Of a stretch of 64,000 bases of DNA, positions 9,464 to 17,734 are shown piece by piece. The translations under genes were made by a program, and so were the position numbers. Source of the DNA: Lautropia sp. (GTDB lineage: Bacteria > Pseudomonadota > Gammaproteobacteria > Burkholderiales > Burkholderiaceae_E); NCBI GenBank assembly GCA_030523825.1, contig JAUNHU010000001.1, positions 1 through 64,000 of the forward strand, given 5' to 3'. A model generated the notes under the pieces. The model was not told the DNA's origin. It saw only the letters and a program-made list of their open reading frames with translations, and made no database searches. Every line of letters begins with the position of its first letter. Within the stretch, counting starts at the first letter, position 1.

Positions 9464-10324
9464 TCATCGAATGGTGCGAGTGTACCCGTCGTTGCGCTGA
9501 CCGCCTTGCTGCGGGTAGCCGCCCTGTTGCTGGCCGTTCCACTGGCCGTTGTCCTGCGGTTGGGCACCCTGCTGCTGACCGCCCTGCTGTTGCTGCGGTG
9601 TGGCTCCCTGGCCCACGTAGATTTCCACGCGACGGTTCTGTGCGCGGCCATCCACGGTGCGGTTGTCGGCAATCGGGTCACGGCTGCCGCGACCGTCGAT
9701 CATGATGCGCGAGGCCAGCACGCCACGGGACACCAGATAGTCGCGGGTGCGGGCAGCACGATTCACCGACAGAGGGTTGTTGACCGCATCGGACCCGGTG
9801 CTGTCGGTGTGACCGATGATCTGCACATTGGTGGCGGTGTTGGCCACCAGCGTCTGCGCAAACCTGTCCAGAATCGGCTGGAAGGCCGGGCGGATGGCAG
9901 CACTGTTCACGTTGAAGGAAATGTCGCTGGGGATCTCCAGCTGCAGCAGGTTTTCGGCCGTCTGCGTCACTTCCACGCCGGTGCCCTGGGTTGCCTGCTC
10001 CATCGCGCGCTTCTGTTCTTCCATCTGGCGCGACCACACATAGGTGCCGATACCGGCAATGGCGCCACCGATCAGCGCGCCATTGCGCACGCCCTTGGAG
10101 CCCGACTTGTTGCCGCCCAGCGCAGCGCCCACGGCAGCACCAATGCCCGTGCCGATGGCGGTGCGACGCTGCGTGTCCGACATGCCACCACCGCCTTCGG
10201 TCGTGGCACAGCCCGACACCAGCAGGGCCACTGCCGTGGCCGTAACCAGCGCCATCTTGCCCCGCCCGGCCGCACGCTTCGCCGTTGCACCCGTCACCAC
10301 CGATTTCTGCATCATTGTCGACAT
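9464..10324 (-). CDS. OmpA-family lipoprotein with glycine zipper
   Basis: A 286-residue envelope protein. The start at 10324 follows an AGGAG ribosome binding site; a signal peptide with lipobox LVSGC ends near residue 41. Residues about 60-90 form a Gly-rich 'glycine zipper' membrane segment, and residues 125-240 form an OmpA-like peptidoglycan-binding domain with 'IGHTDSTGSD', 'NPLSVNRAARTRDYL' and 'NRRVEIYV'. The C-terminal 50 residues are Gln/Gly/Pro-rich and disordered. It is similar in design to YiaD and probably anchors the outer membrane to the cell wall. It is followed closely by the ABC exporter. Confidence 0.9.
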   Translation of the reverse strand: MSTMMQKSVVTGATAKRAAGRGKMALVTATAVALLVSGCATTEGGGGMSDTQRRTAIGTGIGAAVGAALGGNKSGSKGVRNGALIGGAIAGIGTYVWSRQMEEQKRAMEQATQGTGVEVTQTAENLLQLEIPSDISFNVNSAAIRPAFQPILDRFAQTLVANTATNVQIIGHTDSTGSDAVNNPLSVNRAARTRDYLVSRGVLASRIMIDGRGSRDPIADNRTVDGRAQNRRVEIYVGQGATPQQQQGGQQQGAQPQDNGQWNGQQQGGYPQQGGQRNDGYTRTIR

Positions 10325-10701
10325 CCCGTTCTCCTGGCGGCCAACCGCCTGATGATGAATCACATCTGCCACGCGCTGCCTGCCGCATCGGCCAGGATGG
10401 CCGCTGCACCCGGACACTGCGCGGGACACTCACGGGCATTATCCGTCACATCCCCAAGCCCTGCCATCACTCCCCCTGCCATTCGTCAGTCGGCAATCCT
10501 TCTTTGACAAAACGCCACACATGCACTTGCAAGGGTTGGCGGGGAGGTCCGCAGCCGCCCCCACCCCGCCGCATGAGCAGTTAAGCGAATAGAATCAGCA
10601 TTCCTCATGCCCGGCGTCCATCGTCCGCCTGCTGTTGCGGCCCCATGCCCACAAACAGACAGAGGTGCGCCGCCACCCACCTGCCGCCCAGGAGTCCACC
10701 G
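10325..10701. other. Intergenic region between divergent ompA-like and serC
   Basis: About 375 bp that must hold both divergent promoters. A perfect TTGACA (10504-10509) and a TAGAAT (10590-10595) are present on the plus strand, but their spacing is wrong for one promoter. No clear operator or small gene is seen. Confidence 0.3.
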
Positions 10702-11784
10702 ATGCGTTCCCTGTTCAATTTCAGTGCCGGCCCGGCCACCCTGCCCGAAGAAGTCCTGCAACAGGCACAACAGGAAATGCTCGACTGGCAGGGCACCGGC
10801 ATGTCGATCATGGAGATGAGCCACCGGGGCAAGGAATACATGAGCGTGCAGGCCGAAGCCGAGGCCGACCTGCGCGAGCTGCTCGACATCCCGGAAGGCT
10901 ACCGCGTGCTGTTCCTGGCGGGCGGCGCCACCCTGCAGTTTGCCGCCCTGGCCCTCAACCTGCTGCCCGAAGGTGGCCGTGCCGACTACATCGACACCGG
11001 CGTCTGGGCCGGCAAGGCCATTCAGGAAGCCAGCCGCTTTGGCAAGGTGAATGTGGCGGCCAGCAGCAAGGCCGACAACTACAGCCGCATTCCCGAGCGC
11101 AGCAGCTGGCAGCTCGACCCCTCCGCCGCCTACGTCCACATCTGCAGCAACGAAACCATTGGTGGCGTCGAGTTCCACAGCGTGCCCGATGTCGGCACCG
11201 TGCCGCTGGTGGCCGACATGTCGTCCAGCTTCCTGTCGCGGCCGGTGGACGTGAGCCGCTACGGCATGATCTACGGCGGCGCACAGAAGAACATCGGCCC
11301 GGCCGGCCTCTCCATCGTCATCATCCGCGACGAGCTGCTGGGCAAGGCCCGCAGCAGCACCCCCTCGGTGCTCGACTACCGCGTTCAGGCCGACAACGAC
11401 TCGATGCTGAACACCCCGCCCACCTACTCGATCTACCTGGCGGGCCTCGTCTTCCAATGGCTGAAGCGCCAGGGCGGCCTCGACGGCATCGAGCAGCGCA
11501 ACATCGAGAAGGCACACCTGCTCTACGACACCATCGACGCCAGCGATTTCTACCGCAACCCGGTGCTGCCGGCCGATCGCTCGCGCATGAACGTCCCCTT
11601 CGTGCTGGCCGATGACGCACTCGACAAGGCATTCATCGAAGGCGCCCGCGCACACCGCATCGACGGCATCAAGGGCCATCGCTCGGTGGGCGGCATGCGC
11701 GCTTCCATCTACAACGCCATGCCGCTGGAAGGCGTGCAGGCGCTGGTCGACTACATGCGCCACTTTGAAAAGACCAAGGGCTGA
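10702..11784 (+). CDS. serC: Phosphoserine aminotransferase
   Basis: SerC converts 3-phosphohydroxypyruvate and glutamate to phosphoserine, and also acts in pyridoxal phosphate synthesis. The 360-residue length matches the family. Recognisable blocks are the N-terminal 'FNFSAGPATLPEEVL', 'FLAGGATLQF' near residue 72 and the PLP-binding lysine in 'YGGAQKNIGPAG' (Lys196). The start is fixed by a CAGGAG ribosome binding site 9 nt upstream; the longer open frame starting at 10645 has none. pyrF follows 24 bp later on the same strand, which suggests cotranscription. In many betaproteobacteria serC sits with pheA and aroA, which are not here. Confidence 0.97.
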   Translation: MRSLFNFSAGPATLPEEVLQQAQQEMLDWQGTGMSIMEMSHRGKEYMSVQAEAEADLRELLDIPEGYRVLFLAGGATLQFAALALNLLPEGGRADYIDTGVWAGKAIQEASRFGKVNVAASSKADNYSRIPERSSWQLDPSAAYVHICSNETIGGVEFHSVPDVGTVPLVADMSSSFLSRPVDVSRYGMIYGGAQKNIGPAGLSIVIIRDELLGKARSSTPSVLDYRVQADNDSMLNTPPTYSIYLAGLVFQWLKRQGGLDGIEQRNIEKAHLLYDTIDASDFYRNPVLPADRSRMNVPFVLADDALDKAFIEGARAHRIDGIKGHRSVGGMRASIYNAMPLEGVQALVDYMRHFEKTKG

Positions 11785-11808
11785 CACCCACTTCCACGAG
11801 CACCTGCC

Positions 11809-12807
11809 ATGAGCTTCATTGCCACACTCCAAAAGCGCTGGAAAGAGGCCGACTCGATGCTGTGTGTCGGCCTCGACCCGGACGTGCGCCGCATCCCCGT
11901 ACACCTCGGTCACGGCCCCTCGGCCGTCCGTCAGTTCTGCTTCGACATCATCGACGCCACGGCCGATCTGGCCTGCGCCTTCAAGCCGCAGATTGCCTAC
12001 TTTGCCGCCCTGCGCGCCGAAGATCTGCTTGAAGAACTCATCGAGTACATCCACCGCAAGTACCCCGGCATTCCCGTCATCCTCGATGCCAAGCGCGGGG
12101 ATATCGGCAGCACCGCGCAGCAATATGGCGTGGAAGCCTTCGACCGCTACAAGGCCGATGCGCTCACGCTCAGCCCCTTCATGGGCTTCGACTCGATCGA
12201 GCCCTACTTCGCCTGGCCCGGCCGCGGCCTGATCCTGCTGTGCCGCACCAGCAACCCCGGCGGAGACGACCTGCAGGCGCTGCGGGTACAACCCGATTTC
12301 ACAGGTGACACCACTCACCACAGCCTGCCAACAACGTCCGCCGCAAAACCCGACACGGCCGTCGAACCCCCCCCGGCGGCGGCCGGCACCCTGTTTTCCG
12401 CCGGCACGGGCCTGTCCTTCCCCGAGGCCAGCCCCTCGTCCGCATCGCTGCCGCATCTCTACGAGCATCTCGCCACCCTGGCCGCCGGCCCCTGGAACAA
12501 GAGTGGCGAGCTGTGTCTGGTGGTAGGCGCCACCTACCCCACCGAACTGGCCCGCATCCGCCAGCTGGCCCCCCGGCTGCCGTTGCTCGTGCCCGGCGTG
12601 GGTGCCCAGGGCGGCGACATCGACGCCACGGTGCAGGCCGGGCTCGATGCCGAGGGACATGGCCTGATGATCAACTCCTCCCGCGCCATCCTCTACGCAT
12701 CCGACGGCACCGACTTTGCTGCAGCTGCCCGACATGTGGCCCAGCAGACCCGTGACGCGATCCGGGCCGCCCGGGACGCCGCACGTGGCGGGAAAGTGCA
12801 GCGCTGA
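11809..12807 (+). CDS. pyrF: Orotidine 5'-phosphate decarboxylase with insert
   Basis: PyrF makes UMP from OMP in pyrimidine synthesis. The active-site signature DAKRGDIG (residues 93-100) and '[11 protein letters not shown]' identify the type 2 (about 275-residue) bacterial form. This copy has 332 residues because residues 161-213 are a low-complexity Thr/Pro/Ala/Ser-rich insert (12289-12447). It sits between the strand ending '[10 protein letters not shown]' and the helix starting '[10 protein letters not shown]'. The frame is intact and both sides align well with the family, so the enzyme is probably active with an exposed loop. It may be expressed with serC. Confidence 0.95.
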   Translation: MSFIATLQKRWKEADSMLCVGLDPDVRRIPVHLGHGPSAVRQFCFDIIDATADLACAFKPQIAYFAALRAEDLLEELIEYIHRKYPGIPVILDAKRGDIGSTAQQYGVEAFDRYKADALTLSPFMGFDSIEPYFAWPGRGLILLCRTSNPGGDDLQALRVQPDFTGDTTHHSLPTTSAAKPDTAVEPPPAAAGTLFSAGTGLSFPEASPSSASLPHLYEHLATLAAGPWNKSGELCLVVGATYPTELARIRQLAPRLPLLVPGVGAQGGDIDATVQAGLDAEGHGLMINSSRAILYASDGTDFAAAARHVAQQTRDAIRAARDAARGGKVQR

Positions 12808-12881
12808 TCGCTCCCTTGATTACCTCCTCTTGACCGCATCCTGGATTCCGCATCCTTGAGTCCCCGTTTTGAGTCCCCGGT

Positions 12882-12926
12882 CCCGGTGCCCGGCACGCAG
12901 ACACCTGCAGCATGCCGGGCACCGGG
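12882..12926. repeat. 14-bp perfect inverted repeat after pyrF
   Basis: Two perfectly complementary 14-nt arms (12882-12895 and 12913-12926, core CCCGGTGCCCGGC) with a 17-nt loop. There is no T-run, so it is not a standard terminator. It is preceded by two copies of TTGAGTCCCC. It could be a pyrF 3'-end stabiliser or a dispersed repeat. Confidence 0.6.
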
Positions 12927-12966
12927 GTCGATTCCTGCATCGAGCAAGCCGGATTGAGTGGCCCCC

Positions 12967-12996
12967 TTCCATTTCTTCCGCAAAGGGTGCTATACT
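12967..12996 (+). promoter_or_regulatory. Likely tRNA promoter
   Basis: A near-consensus -10 box TATACT (12991-12996), with a weak -35 TTCCAT (12967-12972) at 18-bp spacing, lies about 30 bp before the mature tRNA start. Confidence 0.5.
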
Positions 12997-13025
12997 GTAT
13001 TTCTGTTGCCGCAAGGCACATGTGT

Positions 13026-13102
13026 GGAGATGTAGCTCAGCTGGTTAGAGCGCACGACTCATAATCGTGAGGTCGGTGGTTCAAGTCCACCCTTCTCTAC
13101 CA
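13026..13102 (+). tRNA. tRNA-Met (CAT anticodon; tRNA-Ile2 not excluded)
   Basis: A 77-nt cloverleaf: acceptor GGAGATG/CTTCTCT, D-arm GCTC/GAGC, anticodon stem CACGA/TCGTG with loop CTCATAA (anticodon CAT), T-arm GGTGG/CCACC with loop TTCAAGT, discriminator A and an encoded CCA. The lack of three G-C pairs in the anticodon stem rules out the initiator tRNA. The elongator Met and the lysidine-modified Ile2 tRNAs share this anticodon and cannot be separated with certainty here. The acceptor stem is unusual, with a G1-U72 wobble and a U6-U67 mismatch. Confidence 0.95.
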
Positions 13103-13173
13103 CCCTCATTCCTCGTGTCGGCCTGTCTGGTTCGGCGCGATACGCACCAGCCCTCTCGGCACCGTGCGCAGCC

Positions 13174-13196
13174 AAAGCCCCGTCAAGGGGCTTTTT
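13174..13196 (+). terminator. Rho-independent terminator
   Basis: The stem AAAGCCCC/GGGGCTTT with a 5-nt loop is followed by a T-run (13191-13196), about 70 bp after the tRNA. Confidence 0.85.
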
Positions 13197-13310
13197 GCTT
13201 TTCCGGGGTCACTTTTCTCTGGCCTGCGCCGGGAGCCATCCATCAGGGATAATCACCGCTGGCAAATTCCCCGACGGTATTCGTTATCCCCCGCATCACC
13301 GGCTCCCCGC

Positions 13311-14135
13311 ATGCAAACTCCCGTCCCCCCTCCGTCATCCGCGGCCGCCACTGGCACCACGCATGCGGCGCCAGCGCCGACACGGGAAAACACGCCCGCA
13401 TCAGCAGGCACGGCCTCGGCCCCGATGGACACTCCCATCGAAGCGTCCTCGTCTGCCGTTGCCCCCTCGGCCTTCCGGTTGTCCGTCCCGGTGGCAATGG
13501 GCTACATCCCGCTGGGCATGGCCTTCGGGTTCCTCATGACCCAGGCCGGTGCCGTCTGGTGGATTGCCCCGGTGATGAGCATCCTCGTCTATGCCGGTGC
13601 TGCGCAATTCATGGTGGTGCCCATGCTGGCCGCCGGCGAAACCCTGGCCGCCATTGCCTTCGCCACCCTCGTCGTCAACCTGCGCCACATCTTCTACGGC
13701 CTGTCGGTGCTGGACCGCCTGCCCGAGAGCCGATGGGGCCGCGCCTACCTGGCCGCCGCCCTCACCGACGAAAGCTACTCCCTCATCACCACCCTGCCCC
13801 GGAACACGCCCACGCGAACCGTGCTGGGCCTTGCCGCCCTCAACCACGGCTGGTGGGTACTGGGCAGCCTCATCGGCAGCGTCATCGGCGCCAGCATTCC
13901 GCCCACGCTCAAGGGCTTCGACTTCAGCCTGGCCGCCCTTTTTGCCATCCTGGTGGTGGGCCAGTGGCGGGCCAACCGGCAACCGGCGCCGCTCATCACC
14001 GCCGCAATCAGCTACCCTGTTGCGATGTGGCTCATGCCCTCACAGGCATTGCTGATTGCCATCGGCCTTTCTGTTGTCATCGGCGTGGCACTTGTCCTGC
14101 GCCAAAAGCCTGCCGCTCCGGTCGATGGCACCTGA
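13311..14135 (+). CDS. azlC: AzlC family amino-acid exporter, large subunit
   Basis: A membrane protein of the AzlC family, the larger subunit of a branched-chain amino-acid exporter (YgaZ in E. coli). After a 45-residue Pro/Ala/Thr-rich leader come the family motifs 'IPLGMAFGFLMTQAG', 'YAGAAQFMVVPML', 'NLRHIFYGLSVL' and 'LTDESYSLIT'. The start is uncertain: ATG 13311 is used here, ATG 13425 would remove most of the disordered leader, and neither has a clear ribosome binding site. AzlD follows after 143 bp, in the usual order, and a LysE-type exporter comes next, so this stretch is an amino-acid export cluster. Confidence 0.9.
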   Translation: MQTPVPPPSSAAATGTTHAAPAPTRENTPASAGTASAPMDTPIEASSSAVAPSAFRLSVPVAMGYIPLGMAFGFLMTQAGAVWWIAPVMSILVYAGAAQFMVVPMLAAGETLAAIAFATLVVNLRHIFYGLSVLDRLPESRWGRAYLAAALTDESYSLITTLPRNTPTRTVLGLAALNHGWWVLGSLIGSVIGASIPPTLKGFDFSLAALFAILVVGQWRANRQPAPLITAAISYPVAMWLMPSQALLIAIGLSVVIGVALVLRQKPAAPVDGT

Positions 14136-14278
14136 GCATGAATCGCCCCTTAAAATGCTGACCCCGTCGCTCAGGAGCATGGTTGCCACCATGAGACGCG
14201 GCACCGAAGCATGTCTTGCCCGAACCATTTCCTGCACGGCCCACATCTCCACACGGCACACCAACAAGCAGCCTACCC

Positions 14279-14620
14279 ATGATAAGCAGCTCCCACGCCC
14301 TGCTCGCCGCACTCGTCATGGGCATCGTCACCTTCGCCCTGCGCGCCCTGCCCTTCGTGGCGGCCGACTTCCTGCGCAAGCATCGCATCATCCGCGAACT
14401 GGGCCGCTTCCTGCCGGCTGCCATCCTCGCGCTGCTGCTGCTTCATACCCTCCTCGCCTTTGCGCAACAGGACGCCCCCACCGTGGGCCTTGCCCCCGTG
14501 CTCATCGCCATTGCCACCACCATCGGCCTGCACCTGCTGTTCCGCCACGCGCTGCTCAGCATCTTTGCCGGCACGGCACTGTACGTGCTTCTGCGAAATC
14601 TCGATATCCTGACGCTCTGA
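14279..14620 (+). CDS. azlD: AzlD family amino-acid exporter, small subunit
   Basis: A 113-residue protein with four hydrophobic segments and the AzlD motifs 'TFALRALPFV' and 'LGRFLPAAILALLLLH'. It is the small partner of AzlC (YgaH type). The ATG at 14279 begins right before the first membrane helix; the frame is open further upstream but without a signal. The 143-bp gap from azlC is larger than usual for this pair, so a separate ribosome binding site or promoter may be used. Confidence 0.9.
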   Translation: MISSSHALLAALVMGIVTFALRALPFVAADFLRKHRIIRELGRFLPAAILALLLLHTLLAFAQQDAPTVGLAPVLIAIATTIGLHLLFRHALLSIFAGTALYVLLRNLDILTL

Positions 14621-14801
14621 GCGTTCACACCCGCAGGCATCCTCCGCAGACATGCCAGCAGGCACGCGCGTGTTTCCGACACACGCGGGCCACCCGACCA
14701 GGCAAACCCGCTTTCATTCAGGACAATGGCCTGCCGTGCCGTTCATTGGAAGCACATCGGGTGTCCGCCCCTCAGCACATTCTCTCGCTCCTTCAAGAAA
14801 C

Positions 14802-15419
14802 ATGGACACCCTGATCACCGGTTTCATCATCAGCATCAGCCTCATCGTCAGCATCGGTGCGCAGAACGCTTTTCTGCTCAGGCAGGGGCTGCTGCGCCGG
14901 CATGTGCTGCCGGTGGTCCTCATCTGCTGCCTGGGCGACCTGCTGCTCATCGGCACCGGCGTGCTGGGCCTGGGTGCGGTCTTCAACAGCAACCCCACCT
15001 TCACCCGGGCACTGGCCGTTGCCGGCATCGTCTTCCTCATCTACCTCGGCACCCGCTCGATACGCGCCGCCTTCACCCAAGGCACGCTCGACGTGGACGA
15101 GAACGGTACGGCACCACAATCACGCAAAGCCGTCATCAGCACCGCACTGGCCGTCACCTTCCTCAACCCGCAGTCGCTGCTCGAAACCCTCGTCATCATC
15201 GGCAGCCTGGCCGCCACCTTCACCCCCGAACAGAAAGCCCGCTTCCTGCTCGGCGCCGTCAGCGCCTCCTTCCTCTGGTTCTTCAGCCTCGGCTACGGCG
15301 CCCGCCTGCTGCGCCCATTGTTCAAAAAGCGCATCGCCTGGCAACTGCTCGACATCGGCACCGGCCTGCTGATGTTCTACATTGCGTGGCACCTGGCGGA
15401 TTATTTCTTTCTGAAGTGA
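14802..15419 (+). CDS. LysE/ArgO family amino-acid exporter
   Basis: A 205-residue inner-membrane exporter of the LysE family, closest in pattern to LysE and ArgO (basic amino acids). The motifs are 'SIGAQNAFLLRQGLLRRH' (residues about 17-34), 'FLIYLGTRSIRAAF' and the family-specific 'TFLNPQSLLETLV' near residue 118. The ATG at 14802 sits at the start of helix one. It follows azlCD on the same strand, suggesting a combined amino-acid export function. The substrate specificity is inferred only. Confidence 0.88.
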   Translation: MDTLITGFIISISLIVSIGAQNAFLLRQGLLRRHVLPVVLICCLGDLLLIGTGVLGLGAVFNSNPTFTRALAVAGIVFLIYLGTRSIRAAFTQGTLDVDENGTAPQSRKAVISTALAVTFLNPQSLLETLVIIGSLAATFTPEQKARFLLGAVSASFLWFFSLGYGARLLRPLFKKRIAWQLLDIGTGLLMFYIAWHLADYFFLK

Positions 15420-15431
15420 AGGGGCAATTAC

Positions 15432-15458
15432 CCCGGGTCGCAGCAAGGACAACCCGGG
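15432..15458. terminator. Inverted repeat between convergent lysE and SDR genes
   Basis: CCCGGGT/ACCCGGG arms with a 13-nt loop lie in the 115-bp gap between two convergent genes. It has no T-run and is a weak candidate for a bidirectional terminator. Confidence 0.3.
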
Positions 15459-15534
15459 TTGAAAGGTATTGACGATACGGAGCACGACAGACTGATCCAG
15501 CCGGCTCTGTTACCGGGCGGCCATCTCGGTGTAT

Positions 15535-16329
15535 TCAACCGTTCAGGCCAAGGGATTTCCTCAGTTCCCCGGATGAGATGACCCTCTCTTTACCCTTGTC
15601 ATCAAGCTCGGCGCGGGTGGCGCCTCGGAAATTGATCGCTTCAACGAGACAGTTTCTAGGTTGAGCCAGAACGAACTGCATGGCGTTCCAGATGGAACTC
15701 GAATGAAGTAGCCCCTGAGCAGCATCAGGCGTGCGCTCGCCAGCAGCGTCATCCGTAGTGCAAAAATCAGGCGGGTAAAAGCCGGTAACCCGGATGTCAT
15801 CGGCACGGAGTCGGGCCGACATGATTTCACAAAAACCTTTTATTCCGTGCTTTGCTGCGTAGAAGGCCGGATGTGCATTGGACTCCACATAGCCAGGCAG
15901 GGCACACGCTGAGCCCATGACCAGGATGTCCGCTCCGTTGGCGCTATGCAAACCGGGAAGCAATGCCTTGGTAAGCAGAATGGACCCGGTAAGCCCGGAA
16001 GCTACTGTGCTGACGATTTCCTCATCAGAGGCATCCGTAAGTGAGCCTTCCAGCCACTGAGCCGCGCTCAGAACGAGTATGTCGATGGGCGTGGCGTCAG
16101 AAAGCAAGACTTCGGCAAACGCCCGAATCGACGCAGGGTCTGCCATGTCGCAGACATGCGGACGCGCGTGTCCGCCGTTTTGCTTGATGGTGGCGCTGGT
16201 TTCTTCCGCCGAAGAAAGCCTTCGCGCGCACAGATCAACCCTTGCACCATGACGCGCCATGAGAATCGACACGGCTCGTCCGAAATCTCGACCACCGCCC
16301 GTGACCACCACTCTTTTACCTTCAAGCAT
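15535..16329 (-). CDS. SDR family oxidoreductase
   Basis: A 264-residue short-chain dehydrogenase. The N-terminal nucleotide-binding motif is TGGGRDFG (residues 10-17; the family form is TGxxxGxG, and here the last glycine is kept but the middle is changed). The catalytic YxxxK is in 'AFYAAKHGIKG' near residue 160. The ATG follows AAGAGG. Base composition looks less GC-rich than the flanks, and it stands apart from both neighbouring operons, next to a broken vapBC module. This suggests that it belongs to a small acquired segment. The substrate is unknown. Confidence 0.85.
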   Translation of the reverse strand: MLEGKRVVVTGGGRDFGRAVSILMARHGARVDLCARRLSSAEETSATIKQNGGHARPHVCDMADPASIRAFAEVLLSDATPIDILVLSAAQWLEGSLTDASDEEIVSTVASGLTGSILLTKALLPGLHSANGADILVMGSACALPGYVESNAHPAFYAAKHGIKGFCEIMSARLRADDIRVTGFYPPDFCTTDDAAGERTPDAAQGLLHSSSIWNAMQFVLAQPRNCLVEAINFRGATRAELDDKGKERVISSGELRKSLGLNG

Positions 16330-16608
16330 TTGAACCTCTTGATTTATCCATTACCCGCATGATGAACCACACAAACCCCGTAAGCATTACCGTGAAAGAG
16401 ATCAGAGCGTACATAAGCCGGTCTCCTCCCGTCAATTGATCAGATCAGAGGCAGAAAAATCATTCTTTTGAGATTGAGCGCATGATTTATGACCCAAAGC
16501 GGGCCTGCCTGATCGAATCCTCTGTTGGCTAGAAAATAAGCCGGCACGCTCACAAGCAGTTCTTTTTCCCCCTTGCAGCCAATCACTCGGGTCGCGCGGG
16601 CATGCCCA

Positions 16609-16639
16609 AGGTATTACCATTAAAATACTGGCAATACCT
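16609..16639. promoter_or_regulatory. Putative VapB operator
   Basis: The inverted repeat AGGTATT/AATACCT (16609-16615 and 16633-16639), with a further AATACT in between, lies just before the vapB start at 16652. VapB-type antitoxins usually repress their own operon through such palindromes. A possible -10 (TAAAAT, 16621-16626) lies inside it. Confidence 0.5.
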
Positions 16640-16651
16640 GCACAACACATC

Positions 16652-16891
16652 ATGGCAACCACCCTCACCGGCAAGGGGCAAGTCACCATCCCCCTGCATA
16701 TCCGCAATGCTTTGGGACTTGAAGCAGGCACGAAAGTCGAGTTCGCCGTCAACCAGCAGGGAGAGGTCGTCTTGCGTCGCCTTGACCAGGCGATGCCCGG
16801 GGAGCGAAACCGCTTTGAAGAAGTCCGTGGCAAGGCCGACATCAAGTGGCGCACCGACGAGCTGATGGCCCTTCTTCGCGGAGAAGGTTGA
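16652..16891 (+). CDS. vapB: AbrB/MazE-family antitoxin (VapB type)
   Basis: A 79-residue protein with an N-terminal swapped-hairpin AbrB DNA-binding domain ('TLTGKGQVTIPLHIRNALGL', residues 4-23) and a C-terminal tail that normally wraps the VapC toxin. Its stop overlaps the next ATG by one base (TGATG), the classical vapBC arrangement. The partner toxin is truncated (see next entry), so this is an orphan antitoxin. The palindrome upstream fits autoregulation. Confidence 0.88.
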   Translation: MATTLTGKGQVTIPLHIRNALGLEAGTKVEFAVNQQGEVVLRRLDQAMPGERNRFEEVRGKADIKWRTDELMALLRGEG

Positions 16892-16974
16892 TGCTGTTCG
16901 ACACCAATGTCCTGATCGACATCGTGGAGGATGATCCAGATTGGTCAGACTGGTCGGTTACGCGGCTGCATTCA
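16891..16974 (+). pseudogene. Truncated vapC PIN-domain toxin
   Basis: The frame starts with the PIN-domain N-terminus 'MLFDTNVLIDIVEDD' (first catalytic Asp at residue 4) and continues to about residue 28 ('WSVTRLHS'). It then runs into the 3' end of the convergent cobC gene, where homology stops. A complete VapC has about 130 residues, so over three quarters of the toxin, including the other acidic residues, is missing. A toxic product is not expected. The junction with cobC marks a deletion or insertion breakpoint. Confidence 0.75.
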
Positions 16975-17703
16975 CCGATCGCTACGCACCACCCGCCAAG
17001 CCTCGCCATAGGCCACCGCAAAATTCGGCCACTCACCCGCTGCGGGTAAAGGGGCAACGGCCCCGCCATTCGGGCAGCCCGCCCCCACAGCGCCACGCAC
17101 CTCACTGGCCGGGCGCTCAGCCGCACTCAGCAACCATGAAACACCGCGAATGACGCCGGCATGCGTGATGCACACCGTCGCGCCTGCCGGCTCACGCCAT
17201 TCGCTGGTGCTCCCGATGACGGTACCTTCTGCTGCAACCGGCACCAGCCGCGATCCCTGCGCTGCACTCATCCAGCCGAGGCCCATCAGCGCCTGCAATC
17301 CGTTTGCAATGCGCTCAAGAAACTGCGCCACGCTTTCGCCCTGCCCGCCCCCGGTCTGGTAATGTGCAAAGTCGTCGGTCCACGCCCGCATTTCCCCGGG
17401 CGGAATCTCATCCCAGCGCCGGCCCTCCCAGTTGCCCAAGCCCATTTCACGCAACCAGGCGTGGGTTCCGGCAGCACGCAGATCGGGGCGCAACGCCATC
17501 AGAGCATCGGCCAGCTGCCGGCAGCGCACGGCGGGCGAACAGCGCAGCGTGGCCCCATGCGGCACCATCGCCGCCAGCTGCCGTGCCGCCCGCACCGTGT
17601 CTGCCGGCTCGGCCGCCACATCGAGCGCGCCATAGCACATGCCGGCATCCACCACAGGTTGGGGGTGACGGACAAGCCAGATGTCTGCGCAATGATTTTC
17701 CAT
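16972..17703 (-). CDS. cobC: Alpha-ribazole phosphatase-like histidine phosphatase
   Basis: A 243-residue histidine phosphatase with the N-terminal catalytic 'LVRHPQP' (His near residue 12), Arg in 'CSPAVRCRQLA' and a C-terminal 'THAGVIRG'. In this cobalamin cluster it most likely removes phosphate from alpha-ribazole-5'-phosphate or adenosylcobalamin-5'-phosphate. It is the last gene of the cobC-side cluster and ends at the vapC breakpoint, so a few C-terminal residues may differ from the ancestral form. The start at 17703 lies directly before the phosphatase core. It is 31 bp downstream of cobS. Confidence 0.85.
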   Translation of the reverse strand: MENHCADIWLVRHPQPVVDAGMCYGALDVAAEPADTVRAARQLAAMVPHGATLRCSPAVRCRQLADALMALRPDLRAAGTHAWLREMGLGNWEGRRWDEIPPGEMRAWTDDFAHYQTGGGQGESVAQFLERIANGLQALMGLGWMSAAQGSRLVPVAAEGTVIGSTSEWREPAGATVCITHAGVIRGVSWLLSAAERPASEVRGAVGAGCPNGGAVAPLPAAGEWPNFAVAYGEAWRVVRSDR

Positions 17704-17734
17704 GTCGATTCCGTGAGCCGGAAATTCCGGCCCA

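Noticed and set aside
10486..12735. A 749-codon open frame opposite serC and pyrF
   Set aside because: It is antisense to two well-conserved enzymes, and its Gly/Val/Ala-rich composition is typical of frames forced open by GC-rich codon use.
16344..16415. A 23-codon hydrophobic frame on the minus strand before the SDR gene, with a GGAGGAG upstream
   Set aside because: The ribosome binding site is good and it could be a leader peptide, but it is too short to support as a gene from one sequence.
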